NCBI RefSeq assembly: GCF_024753285.1
Contig: NZ_JANUGW010000006.1
Span: forward strand, 244,458 to 308,457
DNA length: 64,000 nucleotides
DNA from: Massilia pinisoli
Lineage (GTDB): Bacteria; Pseudomonadota; Gammaproteobacteria; Burkholderiales; Burkholderiaceae_D
Direction of reading: 5' to 3'
Positions within the stretch are counted from its first letter, which is position 1. Each line of letters begins with the position of its first letter. Shown piece after piece: positions 7,868 through 16,230 of the stretch. The position numbers were made by a program, and so were the translations under genes. Below the pieces are notes generated by a model, which worked only from the letters and a program-made list of their open reading frames with translations, did no database searches and was not told the origin of the DNA.

Positions 7868-8056
7868 TCAAACCTTTGCCCTCATCTCGCGTAGCTGTCG
7901 GCGAAGTTTCACGTTGTCCGCCACCGCGCACACGAACCCGACAGTCGCAAATACACATAGAGCATCATTGCTGCCGTATTTCCAAAATGCCCATGAGGTC
8001 ACGGCCACACCCAGCCCCGTGGCGAGCAACAATAGCGAATCTTTCTCCACCGCCAT
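7868..8056 (-). CDS. Small two-segment membrane protein
   Basis: The 62-residue protein has two hydrophobic stretches (about residues 8-25 and 32-46) and a basic C-terminal tail, LRRQLREMR. A strong GGAGG lies six bases before the ATG, which makes it a credible gene despite its size. It lies about 200 bases upstream of hcp on the same strand. I do not recognise the family. It may belong to the T6SS island or be an unrelated small membrane protein. Confidence 0.5.
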   Translation of the reverse strand: MAVEKDSLLLLATGLGVAVTSWAFWKYGSNDALCVFATVGFVCAVADNVKLRRQLREMRAKV

Positions 8057-8188
8057 GATGCCTCCATCGTCGATTGAACAAAGGACGCATTCTGGCGGGG
8101 TACCCTACCTACGACACTGGTCGGAGTCAGTCAATCGAGGGACATAGATCAACACATCAGCAAGGGCGATTTTTCTTGTTGCCGTCTC

Positions 8189-9358
8189 TCACGCATGCAT
8201 GAGCGGGTATAGCACAAGCCCCGCCACGGCAGCCGCCGCAATGATCACGGGTTCCTGCAGCTTCTTGAAGCGCCACAGCAGCGCGATCGTCGCCACGGCC
8301 AGCAGGGCGGTGGGGAGGTCGATGATGGAGCGGCGCGCCAGCACGACGACGGACCCCGTGATCGCGCCGATGGCGGCCGCCGTGATGCCGTCCACGAACG
8401 CCGCGAGGCCGGGGTGCTTGCCGTAGCGCTTGAAGTAGGGTGCCGGGATGACGGTGAACAGGTAGCACGGGAGGAACGTGGCGAGCGCCGCCGTCGACGC
8501 GCCCGCGAAACCCGCGATCAGGTAGCCGATGAAGCCGACCGTGATCACCACCGGGCCCGGCGTGATCATCGCGACGGCGACGGCGTCGACGAACTGCTTG
8601 TCGTTGAGCCAGTGGTGTTCCGTCACGACGCCGCCGTACAGGAACGGCACGATGGCGAGGCCGGAGCCGAAGACGAACGCGCCCGCCTTGCCGAAGAAGA
8701 CGGCGATCTGCGTCAGCAGCGGCACGTCCAGCGACCCGAGCAGGCTGGAACCGACGAGTGCCTGGTCGGCCACCGCCACGCCCAGCACGCCCTTGCCGAT
8801 CCAGCGCGGCGGCGCGCGCAGCAGCCAGACGAGCACGCCGCTGGCGATGAACAGCCACGTGATCTCCGACTCGGTCGCAATGGTGGACAGCATCAGCAGC
8901 AGGTAGACCGCCCACAGCAGCTTGTCCTTGCCGAGCGTCTTCTGCGTCAGCTTTTTCGCGCTCATCGCGATCAGGCCGATGACGGCCGCGCCGACGCCGT
9001 AGAACACGGCCTGCATCCACGCCAGCCCGCCGAAGCGGACGTAGGCCCAGCCCAGCGCGACGACCATCAGGAACGACGGCAGCACGAACGCGATGCCGGC
9101 CAGCGTGGCGCCGCGCAGGCGGTAGTGCACGAAGCCGAGGTAGATGCCGAGTTGGGCCGCCAGCGGGCCGGGTGCGATCTGTGCGAGCGCCACGCCTTCC
9201 TTGAAATCCTCCTGCGTGATCCAGCCGCGCGCGTCGACGAGGTCGCGCTGCATGTAGCCCACGAGCGCCACGGGGCCGCCGAAGCCGAGCGCGCCGAGCC
9301 GCAGCATGTACAGCACCAGTTGCCAGAGGGTGTAGGGCGCTCGTTGCGGGTCCGTCAT
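8189..9358 (-). CDS. chrA: Chromate transporter ChrA (long-chain CHR family)
   Basis: The 389-residue inner-membrane protein exports chromate using the proton gradient and confers resistance. It is a long-chain CHR protein with two homologous halves. The first half has FGGPVALVGYM and APGPLAAQLGIYLGF (about residues 22-90). The second has GSGLAIVPFLYGGVV and TPGPVVITVGFIGY (about 230-300). About ten to twelve hydrophobic segments fit the family. AAGGAGAG lies before the ATG at 9358. An in-frame extension upstream to 9520 lacks such a site and reads as non-protein-like sequence. A 43-codon ORF overlaps its start by ATGA. No complete chrB regulator is next to it. Confidence 0.92.
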   Translation of the reverse strand: MTDPQRAPYTLWQLVLYMLRLGALGFGGPVALVGYMQRDLVDARGWITQEDFKEGVALAQIAPGPLAAQLGIYLGFVHYRLRGATLAGIAFVLPSFLMVVALGWAYVRFGGLAWMQAVFYGVGAAVIGLIAMSAKKLTQKTLGKDKLLWAVYLLLMLSTIATESEITWLFIASGVLVWLLRAPPRWIGKGVLGVAVADQALVGSSLLGSLDVPLLTQIAVFFGKAGAFVFGSGLAIVPFLYGGVVTEHHWLNDKQFVDAVAVAMITPGPVVITVGFIGYLIAGFAGASTAALATFLPCYLFTVIPAPYFKRYGKHPGLAAFVDGITAAAIGAITGSVVVLARRSIIDLPTALLAVATIALLWRFKKLQEPVIIAAAAVAGLVLYPLMHA

Positions 9359-9486
9359 TGCGTGCTCTCCTTGCCGTAGTGGGTGTGCAGCGAATCGAGC
9401 ACGGTGCCGATCTCGCGCAGGAAATCGTCGTCGTCCGGCAGGCGTGTGCGCGCCGATCGCAAGGTCTGCCTCACTGATGAACTCAT
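9355..9486 (-). CDS. Possible 43-codon leader or chrB remnant upstream of chrA
   Basis: An ATG at 9486 opens a 43-residue frame (MSSSVRQTLRSARTRLPDDD at the start) that ends in a TGA overlapping the chrA ATG (ATGA). The coupling suggests it is translated and may set chrA expression. It has no strong ribosome site of its own. Just upstream on the minus strand, CTATGTCTATGT is a tandem hexamer within a partial dyad (near 9489-9505) that could be an operator. It could also be the tail of a decayed regulator gene. Confidence 0.35.
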   Translation of the reverse strand: MSSSVRQTLRSARTRLPDDDDFLREIGTVLDSLHTHYGKESTQ

Positions 9487-9696
9487 CAAGTCTACATAGA
9501 CATAGATTTATCGACAACAAGCGGCGGCGGGCGCGGCCTGCCCGGATGTTGTCACGCCGCAGCGCGCTGTTTTTTTTGCAAGGGATCGATGTTATATTGT
9601 CTGGATGGCTAAGGATGAGACATCCTGTCCGCCGCGGCCCCGGCCGTATTTTGTTACCAACGATTCCTTCGCCAGGAACCAGCCCGACCGGTTGCC
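9487..9696. other. Divergent promoter region between chrA and the MBOAT gene
   Basis: The 210-base gap holds an AT-rich patch (CATAGACATAGATTTATCG near 9490-9510; TTTTTTTTGCAAGGG near 9570) and TATATT (near 9593) that could be a -10 for the MBOAT operon. No gene is seen. Confidence 0.35.
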
Positions 9697-11226
9697 ATGC
9701 TCTTCAATTCCTTCACGTTCCTGTTCCTCTTCCTGCCCATTACGGCCGTCGGCTATTTCCTGCTGGCGCGCAGGGGCCACACGTGGGCCGCCGGCTGGCT
9801 GGCGCTCGCGTCGCTGACGTTCTACGGCTGGTGGAGCTATGTGTACATCCCGCTGCTGGTGGGCTCGATCCTGATCAACTACTGGATGGGGCAACGCATC
9901 GGCCACGCGGCCGGCGCGGCGCGCAAGCGGTGGCTGACGGCGGCCGTCGCCATCGACCTGCTGCTGCTCGGCTACTTCAAGTACGCGGATTTCTTCATCT
10001 CGGGCGTGAACTGGCTGGCCGCCGCGGACATCCCCGCGCTGCACGTCGTGCTGCCGATCGGCATTTCGTTCTTCACGTTCACGCAGATCGCCTACCTCGT
10101 CGACACCTACCAGGGCAAGGTCAAGGAGGCGCGCTTCCTGCACTACGTGCTGTTCATCACGTACTTCCCGCACCTGATCGCAGGCCCCGTGCTGCACCAC
10201 GCGGAAATGATGCCGCAGTTCGACCGGCCCGGCAGCTACCGCTTCTCGTACCGGAACCTCGCGGTGGGCCTGAGCGTCTTCGCGATCGGCCTCGCCAAGA
10301 AAGTGCTCATCGCCGACAACCTGGCGCCGCACGCGACGTTCCTGTTCGACCAGTCCGACCTGTTTTCGTTCGCGAATGCGTGGGGCGGCGTGCTCGCGTA
10401 TGCGTTCCAGCTGTACTTCGACTTCTCCGGCTATTCCGACATGGCGATCGGCATCTCGCTGCTGTTCGGCATCCGCCTGCCGCTGAATTTCGACTCGCCG
10501 TACAAGGCCGCGAACATCATCGATTTCTGGCGTCGCTGGCACATGACGTTGTCGCGCTTCCTGCGCGACTACCTGTACGTGCCGCTGGGCGGCAACCGCA
10601 AGGGCCCCGTGCGCCGCTACGTGAACCTGATGACGACGATGCTGCTGGGCGGCCTGTGGCATGGCGCCGGCATGAACTTCGTCATCTGGGGCGCGCTGCA
10701 CGGCATCTATCTCGCCATTAACCACGGCTGGAACGCGCTGGCGGAGAAGCTGCGCCTGCCACGCGGCCGCGTCTGGGCCGCGTTCAGCATGGCGCTGACG
10801 TTCGTCGCCGTGTGCGTGGCCTGGGTGTTCTTCCGCGCGACCCACTTCGACAAGGCGATGACGATCCTGCGCGGCATGGCCGGCCTGGACGGCGTCGGCC
10901 TGCCCGCATCGATCGGCCTGCAACTGGGGCCGCTGAAGGGCGCGCTCGAACAGCTGGGCGTGTCGTTCTACCTGGGCGGCGGCTCGCGCTTCCTGGAGAC
11001 GTGGCAATGGGTCGCCGTCGGCGCCGTCATCGCGTTCTGCCTGCCCAACACGCAGCAGATCATGGGCCGCTACGACACGGCACTGGGCGCACCCTCCTCG
11101 CCGAGCCGCACCGGCTGGCTGCTGTGGCTGCCTGCGCGCCGCTGGAGCATCTACATCGGGGCGATCCTGCTCGGCAGCCTGCTGTCGCTGAGCCGCCCCG
11201 CCGAATTCCTGTATTTCCAGTTCTGA
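9697..11226 (+). CDS. MBOAT-family O-acyltransferase (AlgI/DltB-like)
   Basis: The 509-residue polytopic membrane protein belongs to the AlgI branch of MBOAT enzymes, which pass acetyl groups across the inner membrane for O-acetylation of exported polysaccharide. Family landmarks are the N-terminal LFNSFTFLFLFLPI, the FYGWWSYVYIPLL segment, YFDFSGYSDMAIGISLLFGI in the middle, and the catalytic His region LLGGLWHGAGMNFVIWGALHG (about residues 310-330). Length fits (450-520). The downstream gene encodes an SGNH-like partner, 15 bases away, which matches the AlgI/AlgJ or AlgI/AlgX logic. No alginate polymerase is in the window, so the polymer is unknown. Confidence 0.92.
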   Translation: MLFNSFTFLFLFLPITAVGYFLLARRGHTWAAGWLALASLTFYGWWSYVYIPLLVGSILINYWMGQRIGHAAGAARKRWLTAAVAIDLLLLGYFKYADFFISGVNWLAAADIPALHVVLPIGISFFTFTQIAYLVDTYQGKVKEARFLHYVLFITYFPHLIAGPVLHHAEMMPQFDRPGSYRFSYRNLAVGLSVFAIGLAKKVLIADNLAPHATFLFDQSDLFSFANAWGGVLAYAFQLYFDFSGYSDMAIGISLLFGIRLPLNFDSPYKAANIIDFWRRWHMTLSRFLRDYLYVPLGGNRKGPVRRYVNLMTTMLLGGLWHGAGMNFVIWGALHGIYLAINHGWNALAEKLRLPRGRVWAAFSMALTFVAVCVAWVFFRATHFDKAMTILRGMAGLDGVGLPASIGLQLGPLKGALEQLGVSFYLGGGSRFLETWQWVAVGAVIAFCLPNTQQIMGRYDTALGAPSSPSRTGWLLWLPARRWSIYIGAILLGSLLSLSRPAEFLYFQF

Positions 11227-11241
11227 CGCGAGGGCAGCCAC

Positions 11242-12516
11242 ATGGAACAGACCCAGCACTACGATGACGACCTCGCCGTCCTGGCCGGCACCCCGGCCGC
11301 GGACGCGATGCGCTCCGACGCGGCCTATCGCCGTTTCACCGCGTGGTGCGCGGCCGTCGTCGCGGGCGGCATGCTGCTCGTCGTGGGCATCGTGGCCGTC
11401 GTCGACCCGTACCACTTGTATGGCCTCGTCGACAGCCCGCGCCTGAACCACGTGAAACCGCTGCCGGAGCAATACCGCGAGCAGATCAAGCTGGCGCAGG
11501 CGGAAGCCGTGCGGCCGGACGTGATCCTGCTGGGGAATTCGCGCGTCGAGGTCGGCCTCGACCCGGACAGCCCGCTGCTCGCCGCGCGCGGCCGCGGCGC
11601 GTACAACATGGGGATGTCGGGCACGAAACTGACTGTCTCGGAGCGCATGTACGGGAAGCTGCGGGCCGATTCGGCGCCGGCGTCGACGGCCGTGATCGGC
11701 GTCGAGTTCCTCGATTTCCTCGTCTCGCCCAACAGCAGGCTCGCACCCGCGCCGGTGCAGGCACCGTCGTCCTGGCAATGGCGCTTCGACACGCTGTTCT
11801 CGATCAAGTCGTTGACGGACGCGCTGCGTACGGTGCGCCTGCAGAAGGCGGCCGATCCGGAGACGATGACGCAGCGCGGCCAGACGCCGCTGCGCGACTA
11901 CAACCGCTACGCGCGCGCGGAAGGCTATTACGCGATCTTCCAGCAGAAGGCGCACGACAACGCGAAGGCCATTCTCAAGAAGCCGCACAACCTGTACGTC
12001 GCGGGCACCGACAGCTCGGAAAGCATCGACCGCCTGCGTGCGTTGCTCGACACGATGGCACGCGACCGCACGGACGTGCACCTCATCATCTATCCGTACC
12101 ACGCGCAACTGATGGCCATGTTCGACGACGCGGGGCTGCTGGGGACGATGGACGAGTGGAAGCGCATGCTCGTGCGCGAAGCGGATGCCGCACGCGCCCG
12201 CCATCCGGATGCGCACATCAGCGTGTGGGACTTCAGCGGCTATGGCGACATGCGCTGCGAACGCATCCCCGCGCCCGGCGACACGCGCAGCGTCACGCGC
12301 TGGTACTGGGAAGCCGGCCATTTCAAGTCCACGCTGGGTGAGCTGATGCTGCAGCGCATCTTCGGCGCCGAAGGCACGTTCGGCGTGCGCCTCACCGCCG
12401 ATAGCCTCGACACCAACCGCCAGCGTATCGCCGCCGAGCGCGCCGCATGCGCCGCCACCTATCCCGACGTCTTTGCCGGCGCCCGCGACCTCGTCGCCGC
12501 GGCCCGCGCGCCCTGA
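11242..12516 (+). CDS. AlgJ/AlgX-like (SGNH-type) O-acetylation partner protein
   Basis: The 424-residue protein has a short cytoplasmic N-terminus and one membrane anchor (about residues 35-58, ending in VVDPYHLYGL), with the rest periplasmic. VILLGNSRVEVGLDP (about residues 93-107) resembles the first block of SGNH hydrolases (GxSR-type), and later YPYHAQLM (about 292) and the DxxH-like GHFKS near residue 357 may hold the other catalytic residues. It follows the MBOAT gene by 15 bases. In alginate-type systems such a protein takes acetyl groups delivered by the MBOAT channel and places them on the polymer. I infer that role; the sequence is too divergent to name it algJ or algX. Confidence 0.72.
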   Translation: MEQTQHYDDDLAVLAGTPAADAMRSDAAYRRFTAWCAAVVAGGMLLVVGIVAVVDPYHLYGLVDSPRLNHVKPLPEQYREQIKLAQAEAVRPDVILLGNSRVEVGLDPDSPLLAARGRGAYNMGMSGTKLTVSERMYGKLRADSAPASTAVIGVEFLDFLVSPNSRLAPAPVQAPSSWQWRFDTLFSIKSLTDALRTVRLQKAADPETMTQRGQTPLRDYNRYARAEGYYAIFQQKAHDNAKAILKKPHNLYVAGTDSSESIDRLRALLDTMARDRTDVHLIIYPYHAQLMAMFDDAGLLGTMDEWKRMLVREADAARARHPDAHISVWDFSGYGDMRCERIPAPGDTRSVTRWYWEAGHFKSTLGELMLQRIFGAEGTFGVRLTADSLDTNRQRIAAERAACAATYPDVFAGARDLVAAARAP

Positions 12517-12763
12517 TCCGCCGGGCCGGCTCGTCCGCCGGTCCCGCGTTCCTCATCCCCGTCTTTGTTATGCAGCGCACAGTCGGGGTCGACCAAAAGT
12601 TATATTTTTTTTATTGTGGCACCGCATTCTGCCGGTGTCGTCAGAACGTCGCGCGACAGCGCAACGCGAAAGGGCCGGCTATCGGTCGAACTTTTGAACG
12701 GATGCACGGTCAGGAAGATCGGTCTACTCCGCGTTGGTCAAAATCTTACAAGAGGAATTCATC

Positions 12764-13510
12764 ATGGATAATCAGAAGTCGAGCGAAGGAAAAGGGAGCA
12801 ACCTGAGCGGCAACCAGGGCAAGGACAGCGGCCTGCCGAACGCCAGCGGCGCCGGCAACCTGGGCAGCACCACCGGTTCGGACAGCCTGAACAAGAGCAA
12901 TCAGCTGAACCAGGGCAAGGACCAGCACAGCTCGACCGGCAGCAGCACCGGCGGCGCCACCGCGTCCAGCACGGGCGCCGTGGGCGGCACCAGCAATGCC
13001 GGCAGCGCATCCCCGTCCTCGTCGTCGTCCGGCATGGGCTCGATGGGCTCGATGAGCGCTTCGGGTTCCACCGCCAGCGGCACCAACAGCAGCATCGGCA
13101 GCACCCAGAGCCGCCAGAGTGCCGGCGCGGCCACCGGCTCGGGTGTCGGCGGCGATTCGCGCGACATGGGCGCCCAGGTGAATGCCCGCGCGCAAGACCT
13201 GCACCAGTCCATCGACAAGGCTGCCGACGCCGCCCGTCCGATGGTCGACAAGGCTGCCGATGCGGCCCGTCCCGTCGTCGACCGTCTTGCCTCGACGGCC
13301 CACGCCGGCGTCGACAAGCTGCAGGGCATGCTGAGCGGCGCCACGGTCAACCTGGGCCAGCGCCAGCAACAGTTGACGGACGCCTATGGCCAGTGGAAGG
13401 AAGCGAGCTTCGAGTACGTGCGCCAGAAACCGGGCACCGCGATCGCCATCGCCGCCGCCGCCGGCTTCGTGCTGGCCAAGCTGCTGGGTGGCCGCAACCG
13501 CGATTATTGA
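12764..13510 (+). CDS. DUF883/ElaB-like membrane-anchored protein with long Gly/Ser/Thr-rich N-terminus
   Basis: The 248-residue protein has two parts. Residues about 1-135 are low complexity, rich in Gly, Ser, Asn and Thr, with repeated GSMGSM and STGG words. The C-terminal part repeats AADAARPMVDKAADAARPVVD, then has a helical region and ends with YVRQKPGTAIAIAAAAGFVLA and LLGGRNR, the single C-terminal membrane helix of DUF883 proteins (ElaB, YqjD). E. coli relatives tether hibernating ribosomes to the membrane in stationary phase. AGAGGA before the ATG at 12764 decides the start over an in-frame ATG at 12734. The 250-base upstream gap contains an AT-rich stretch (TTATATTTTTTTTATTG near 12600), a plausible promoter. 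Confidence 0.7.
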   Translation: MDNQKSSEGKGSNLSGNQGKDSGLPNASGAGNLGSTTGSDSLNKSNQLNQGKDQHSSTGSSTGGATASSTGAVGGTSNAGSASPSSSSSGMGSMGSMSASGSTASGTNSSIGSTQSRQSAGAATGSGVGGDSRDMGAQVNARAQDLHQSIDKAADAARPMVDKAADAARPVVDRLASTAHAGVDKLQGMLSGATVNLGQRQQQLTDAYGQWKEASFEYVRQKPGTAIAIAAAAGFVLAKLLGGRNRDY

Positions 13511-13527
13511 TCGGACTTCGATCGGCA

Positions 13528-13560
13528 AAAGAAAACCGGCTCGCGCCGGTTTTCTTTTTT
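13528..13560 (+). terminator. Rho-independent terminator after the DUF883 gene
   Basis: AAAGAAAACCGGC and GCCGGTTTTCTTT make a 13-bp stem with a TCGC loop, followed by T residues. The A-rich left flank makes it work in both directions, so it may also stop transcripts of the BNR gene from the right. Confidence 0.9.
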
Positions 13561-13665
13561 GCGTAGGGTGGACGGGTCTCCCGTCCACGCGTTCAACTCC
13601 CTCATGTGTTGAGGCGACATTTGCGGTCGTTGGACGCGTGGACAGCGGAGCTGTCCACCCTACGC
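13561..13665. repeat. Palindromic intergenic repeat, copy 1
   Basis: The 105-base unit begins GCGTAGGGTGGAC and ends GTCCACCCTACGC, its exact reverse complement. Each arm also contains its own hairpin (GTGGACGGG/CCCGTCCAC on the left, GTGGACAGC/GCTGTCCAC on the right). A second copy lies at 27409-27512. It sits between the DUF883 terminator and the stop codon of the BNR gene. The shape is that of a REP/BIME-like or MITE-like element; no transposase of the RAYT type is in the window. Confidence 0.8.
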
Positions 13666-13671
13666 CCGTTT

Positions 13672-16077
13672 TCAGCGTAGCGACAAGTCCCACACGCCGC
13701 GCCCATACGTCGACGCGCGCAGGAAGCTGCCGTCGGGCGGCATGTACAGGTCGCTCACTTCGACCGTCGGCAGCCCCGCCCCGAACTGGCTCCAGGTGAT
13801 GCCGCCATTCGTCGTGCGATACACGCCGAGCCACGTGGCCGCGTACACGGTGTTGCCGGACAAATCGTTCGGCGCCGCCAGCAGTTTCTGGATCGGCACG
13901 TTCGGCAAGCCGTTGCCCGCGGCGGCCCACGTTGCGCCGCCATCCGTCGACTTCACGACCCATACGCTCTGCCCGAATGGGTTTTCCGACGCCACGTACA
14001 GCACCGAGTTGTTGGCCCACGCCACGCTGCTGTTGTAGCCGAGGTGCCCCGGCACGAGCGTATTGCGCTGCTTCCACGTGGCGCCGCCATCAAGCGTGAT
14101 CAGCACGCGGCCGCCGGGCGCCACGGCCGCCACGTGGTTCAGGTCGATCGGGCTGACGGCCACGCTGTGCGACGCGCCGCGGATGTACGTGGCGGCCGTG
14201 TTGCCGCTGAAGATCGGCTTCCACGAGGCGCCGGCGTCGTCGGTGCGGTAGATCAGGCTTGCCGTGTTCGTGAAATAGGTTTTGCCGTTCGGGTCGGCCT
14301 GCGCGGACGGCGTGGCGATCGGCGTCACGAAGTACGCGTTGCAGGCATTGATCCCGTTATACGTGCAGGTGGCGTCGTCGAATGCCGGATCGGTCCATTT
14401 CTTCTGGATGTTCGGATCCTTCTGCGCGTAATAGATGTAGCCGTAGACGTAGCTGCCGAGTGCCGTCACGTTGCGCGACTGGCTCCAGCCGACGCCGAAG
14501 CCGTCGCCGCCGAAGCTCTGGTTGAACACGCTCGTGTTGCCGACGCGGATGCGCGTGCCGTTGTCCTGCAGGCCGATCAGCACGCTCTTCGGATCGGAGC
14601 CCGACGTCGCCATCGAATAGATCAGGTGGTCGACGAGGCCCGTGTTCTTCTGGTCCGTCCACGTCTTGCCCTCGTCGTAGCTGAGGAACAGGCCGCCGTC
14701 CGTGCCGATCATCACGCGCTTCTTGCCGCCCGCCGTCGAGACGGTGGCCGTGTGGTGGTCGGCGTGCGCGTACGGCAGGCCGAATTGCGCGAGCCAGTTC
14801 GTCATCAGGCGCCACGTCTTGCCGCCGTCCGTCGTCTTGCCCGTGTTCAGCTGGCCGCCCAGGTACACCGTGTTGCGCGTGGGGTCGGTCGGGTCGACGA
14901 CGATCATGTGGTTGTAGAAGCCCTGGCCGCCCATCAGTTCCATGGTCGGGTTTTCTTCGTTCGGGTTCACGGGCGCCTTGCTGTTCAGGCCCAGCGGCGT
15001 CCACGTGTAGCCGCCGTCGGCCGAGCGGAACAAGTCCTTCTGGTCGCAGCCGCTGCTGCACGAGTTGGCCGCATACGCGTACACGACGTTGTCGCCGGGC
15101 GCGCCGACCGCGAGCGTAATGCGGCCCGCGCCGCCCGTCAGGTTCGGTGCGGACAGCGGCGACCACGAGATGCCGTCGTTCGACCAGTACAGGGTGGCGG
15201 GGCTGTAGTAGCCGCTCGTGGCGACCGTCGCCAGCCAGCCCGTGCTCGTGCGCGCGAGGCTCCACACGCGGCCGCCGTTCAGCACCTGCGTGTAGTTGTT
15301 GCCGCCGTCGGCCGAACGGAAGATGCCGGCGTCCGTCGCCACCAGCACGATGTCGGTAGCGCCGCGCGTATCGACCTTCACGTCCAGCACCATGCCGGAA
15401 TTGCCGAGGAAGACGAACGGCGACCATGTATTGCCGCCGTCGTTCGTCTTCAGCATCGCGCCGCCGACGATCGGGATGCCGTCGAACGGATCGCCGGTGC
15501 CGTAGTAGAGCGTCTGCGGGCTGCGGCCGAGCGCCGCCGCGCCGCCGCTCGTCGTGATGACCTTGTCCGTGATCGGGATCCACGTCGGATACGGCGATTC
15601 GAAATTGCTGGTCTTCCAGATGCCGCCCGACGACGACAGCAAATAGACCGTGTTCGGGTCCGTCGGGTGCGGCAGGATGTTGCGCAGGCGGCCGCTGTCG
15701 GTGACGCTCAGCTGGATGTCGTTCTGCGTCTTGACGGCGCGGGTCGGGCCGATCGACTGCCATTGCGGCACGCCTGCCGGCGGCGCGGCGCCGGGCGCGA
15801 GCTGCGGATAGGTCGAGCGCTGCTTCGCCCATTCCTGCACCATGCGGCGCGAGAAATCGACGGGGACGGTCGCGCCGTAGCGGGCCTTCAGCCATTCGAG
15901 GCGGCCCATCACGGTCGGCCGGTCTTCTTCGCCTTCGCCTGAGGTCTGGAATGAACGGAACGTCTGGGCACTGCGATAACCGCTATCGTCGGTCGCCGTC
16001 TGGGCCTGGGCCAGCGACATCGTGCCGGCTGCAGCGAACAAGCCGCCCAGCCAGGTTGCCTTGTGTAACCAAGTCAT
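13672..16077 (-). CDS. Secreted BNR/Asp-box repeat protein (sialidase/VPS10-like beta-propeller)
   Basis: The 801-residue protein has a signal peptide (residues about 1-26, ending in SLAQAQ) and then many Asp-box repeats of the S/T-x-D-x-G-x-T/S-W type: TNDGGNTW, SADGGNNY, SADGGYTW, TTDGGKTW, SYDEGKTW, TDDAGASW, STDGGATW and TTNGGITW among them. These build one or two seven-bladed propellers, as in sialidases, xyloglucanases (GH74) and Vps10 domains. I see no clear catalytic set, so it may be an exported carbohydrate-active or binding protein. The ATG at 16077 is preferred because GGGAG is about six bases before it. A GTG at 16089 and an ATG at 16080 are alternatives. Confidence 0.75.
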   Translation of the reverse strand: MTWLHKATWLGGLFAAAGTMSLAQAQTATDDSGYRSAQTFRSFQTSGEGEEDRPTVMGRLEWLKARYGATVPVDFSRRMVQEWAKQRSTYPQLAPGAAPPAGVPQWQSIGPTRAVKTQNDIQLSVTDSGRLRNILPHPTDPNTVYLLSSSGGIWKTSNFESPYPTWIPITDKVITTSGGAAALGRSPQTLYYGTGDPFDGIPIVGGAMLKTNDGGNTWSPFVFLGNSGMVLDVKVDTRGATDIVLVATDAGIFRSADGGNNYTQVLNGGRVWSLARTSTGWLATVATSGYYSPATLYWSNDGISWSPLSAPNLTGGAGRITLAVGAPGDNVVYAYAANSCSSGCDQKDLFRSADGGYTWTPLGLNSKAPVNPNEENPTMELMGGQGFYNHMIVVDPTDPTRNTVYLGGQLNTGKTTDGGKTWRLMTNWLAQFGLPYAHADHHTATVSTAGGKKRVMIGTDGGLFLSYDEGKTWTDQKNTGLVDHLIYSMATSGSDPKSVLIGLQDNGTRIRVGNTSVFNQSFGGDGFGVGWSQSRNVTALGSYVYGYIYYAQKDPNIQKKWTDPAFDDATCTYNGINACNAYFVTPIATPSAQADPNGKTYFTNTASLIYRTDDAGASWKPIFSGNTAATYIRGASHSVAVSPIDLNHVAAVAPGGRVLITLDGGATWKQRNTLVPGHLGYNSSVAWANNSVLYVASENPFGQSVWVVKSTDGGATWAAAGNGLPNVPIQKLLAAPNDLSGNTVYAATWLGVYRTTNGGITWSQFGAGLPTVEVSDLYMPPDGSFLRASTYGRGVWDLSLR

Positions 16078-16230
16078 CATGTCTCCCACTTTGTGAGTTG
16101 TCGTTGTCTCGCAGACAAGCTGATGAGCCGTATCTGCGTAGCAAAAGACTATGACTCGTGTGGATTCATGTCACTACCTGTTACAAAATTTGTATCCAAA
16201 TGTATTAGATGATGTAGTTTTTGGTGAACA

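Noticed and set aside
9592..12321. Long minus-strand frame over the MBOAT and SGNH-like genes
   Set aside because: Low-information Arg/His/Gln-rich translation. The two plus-strand genes have clear family motifs and ribosome sites.
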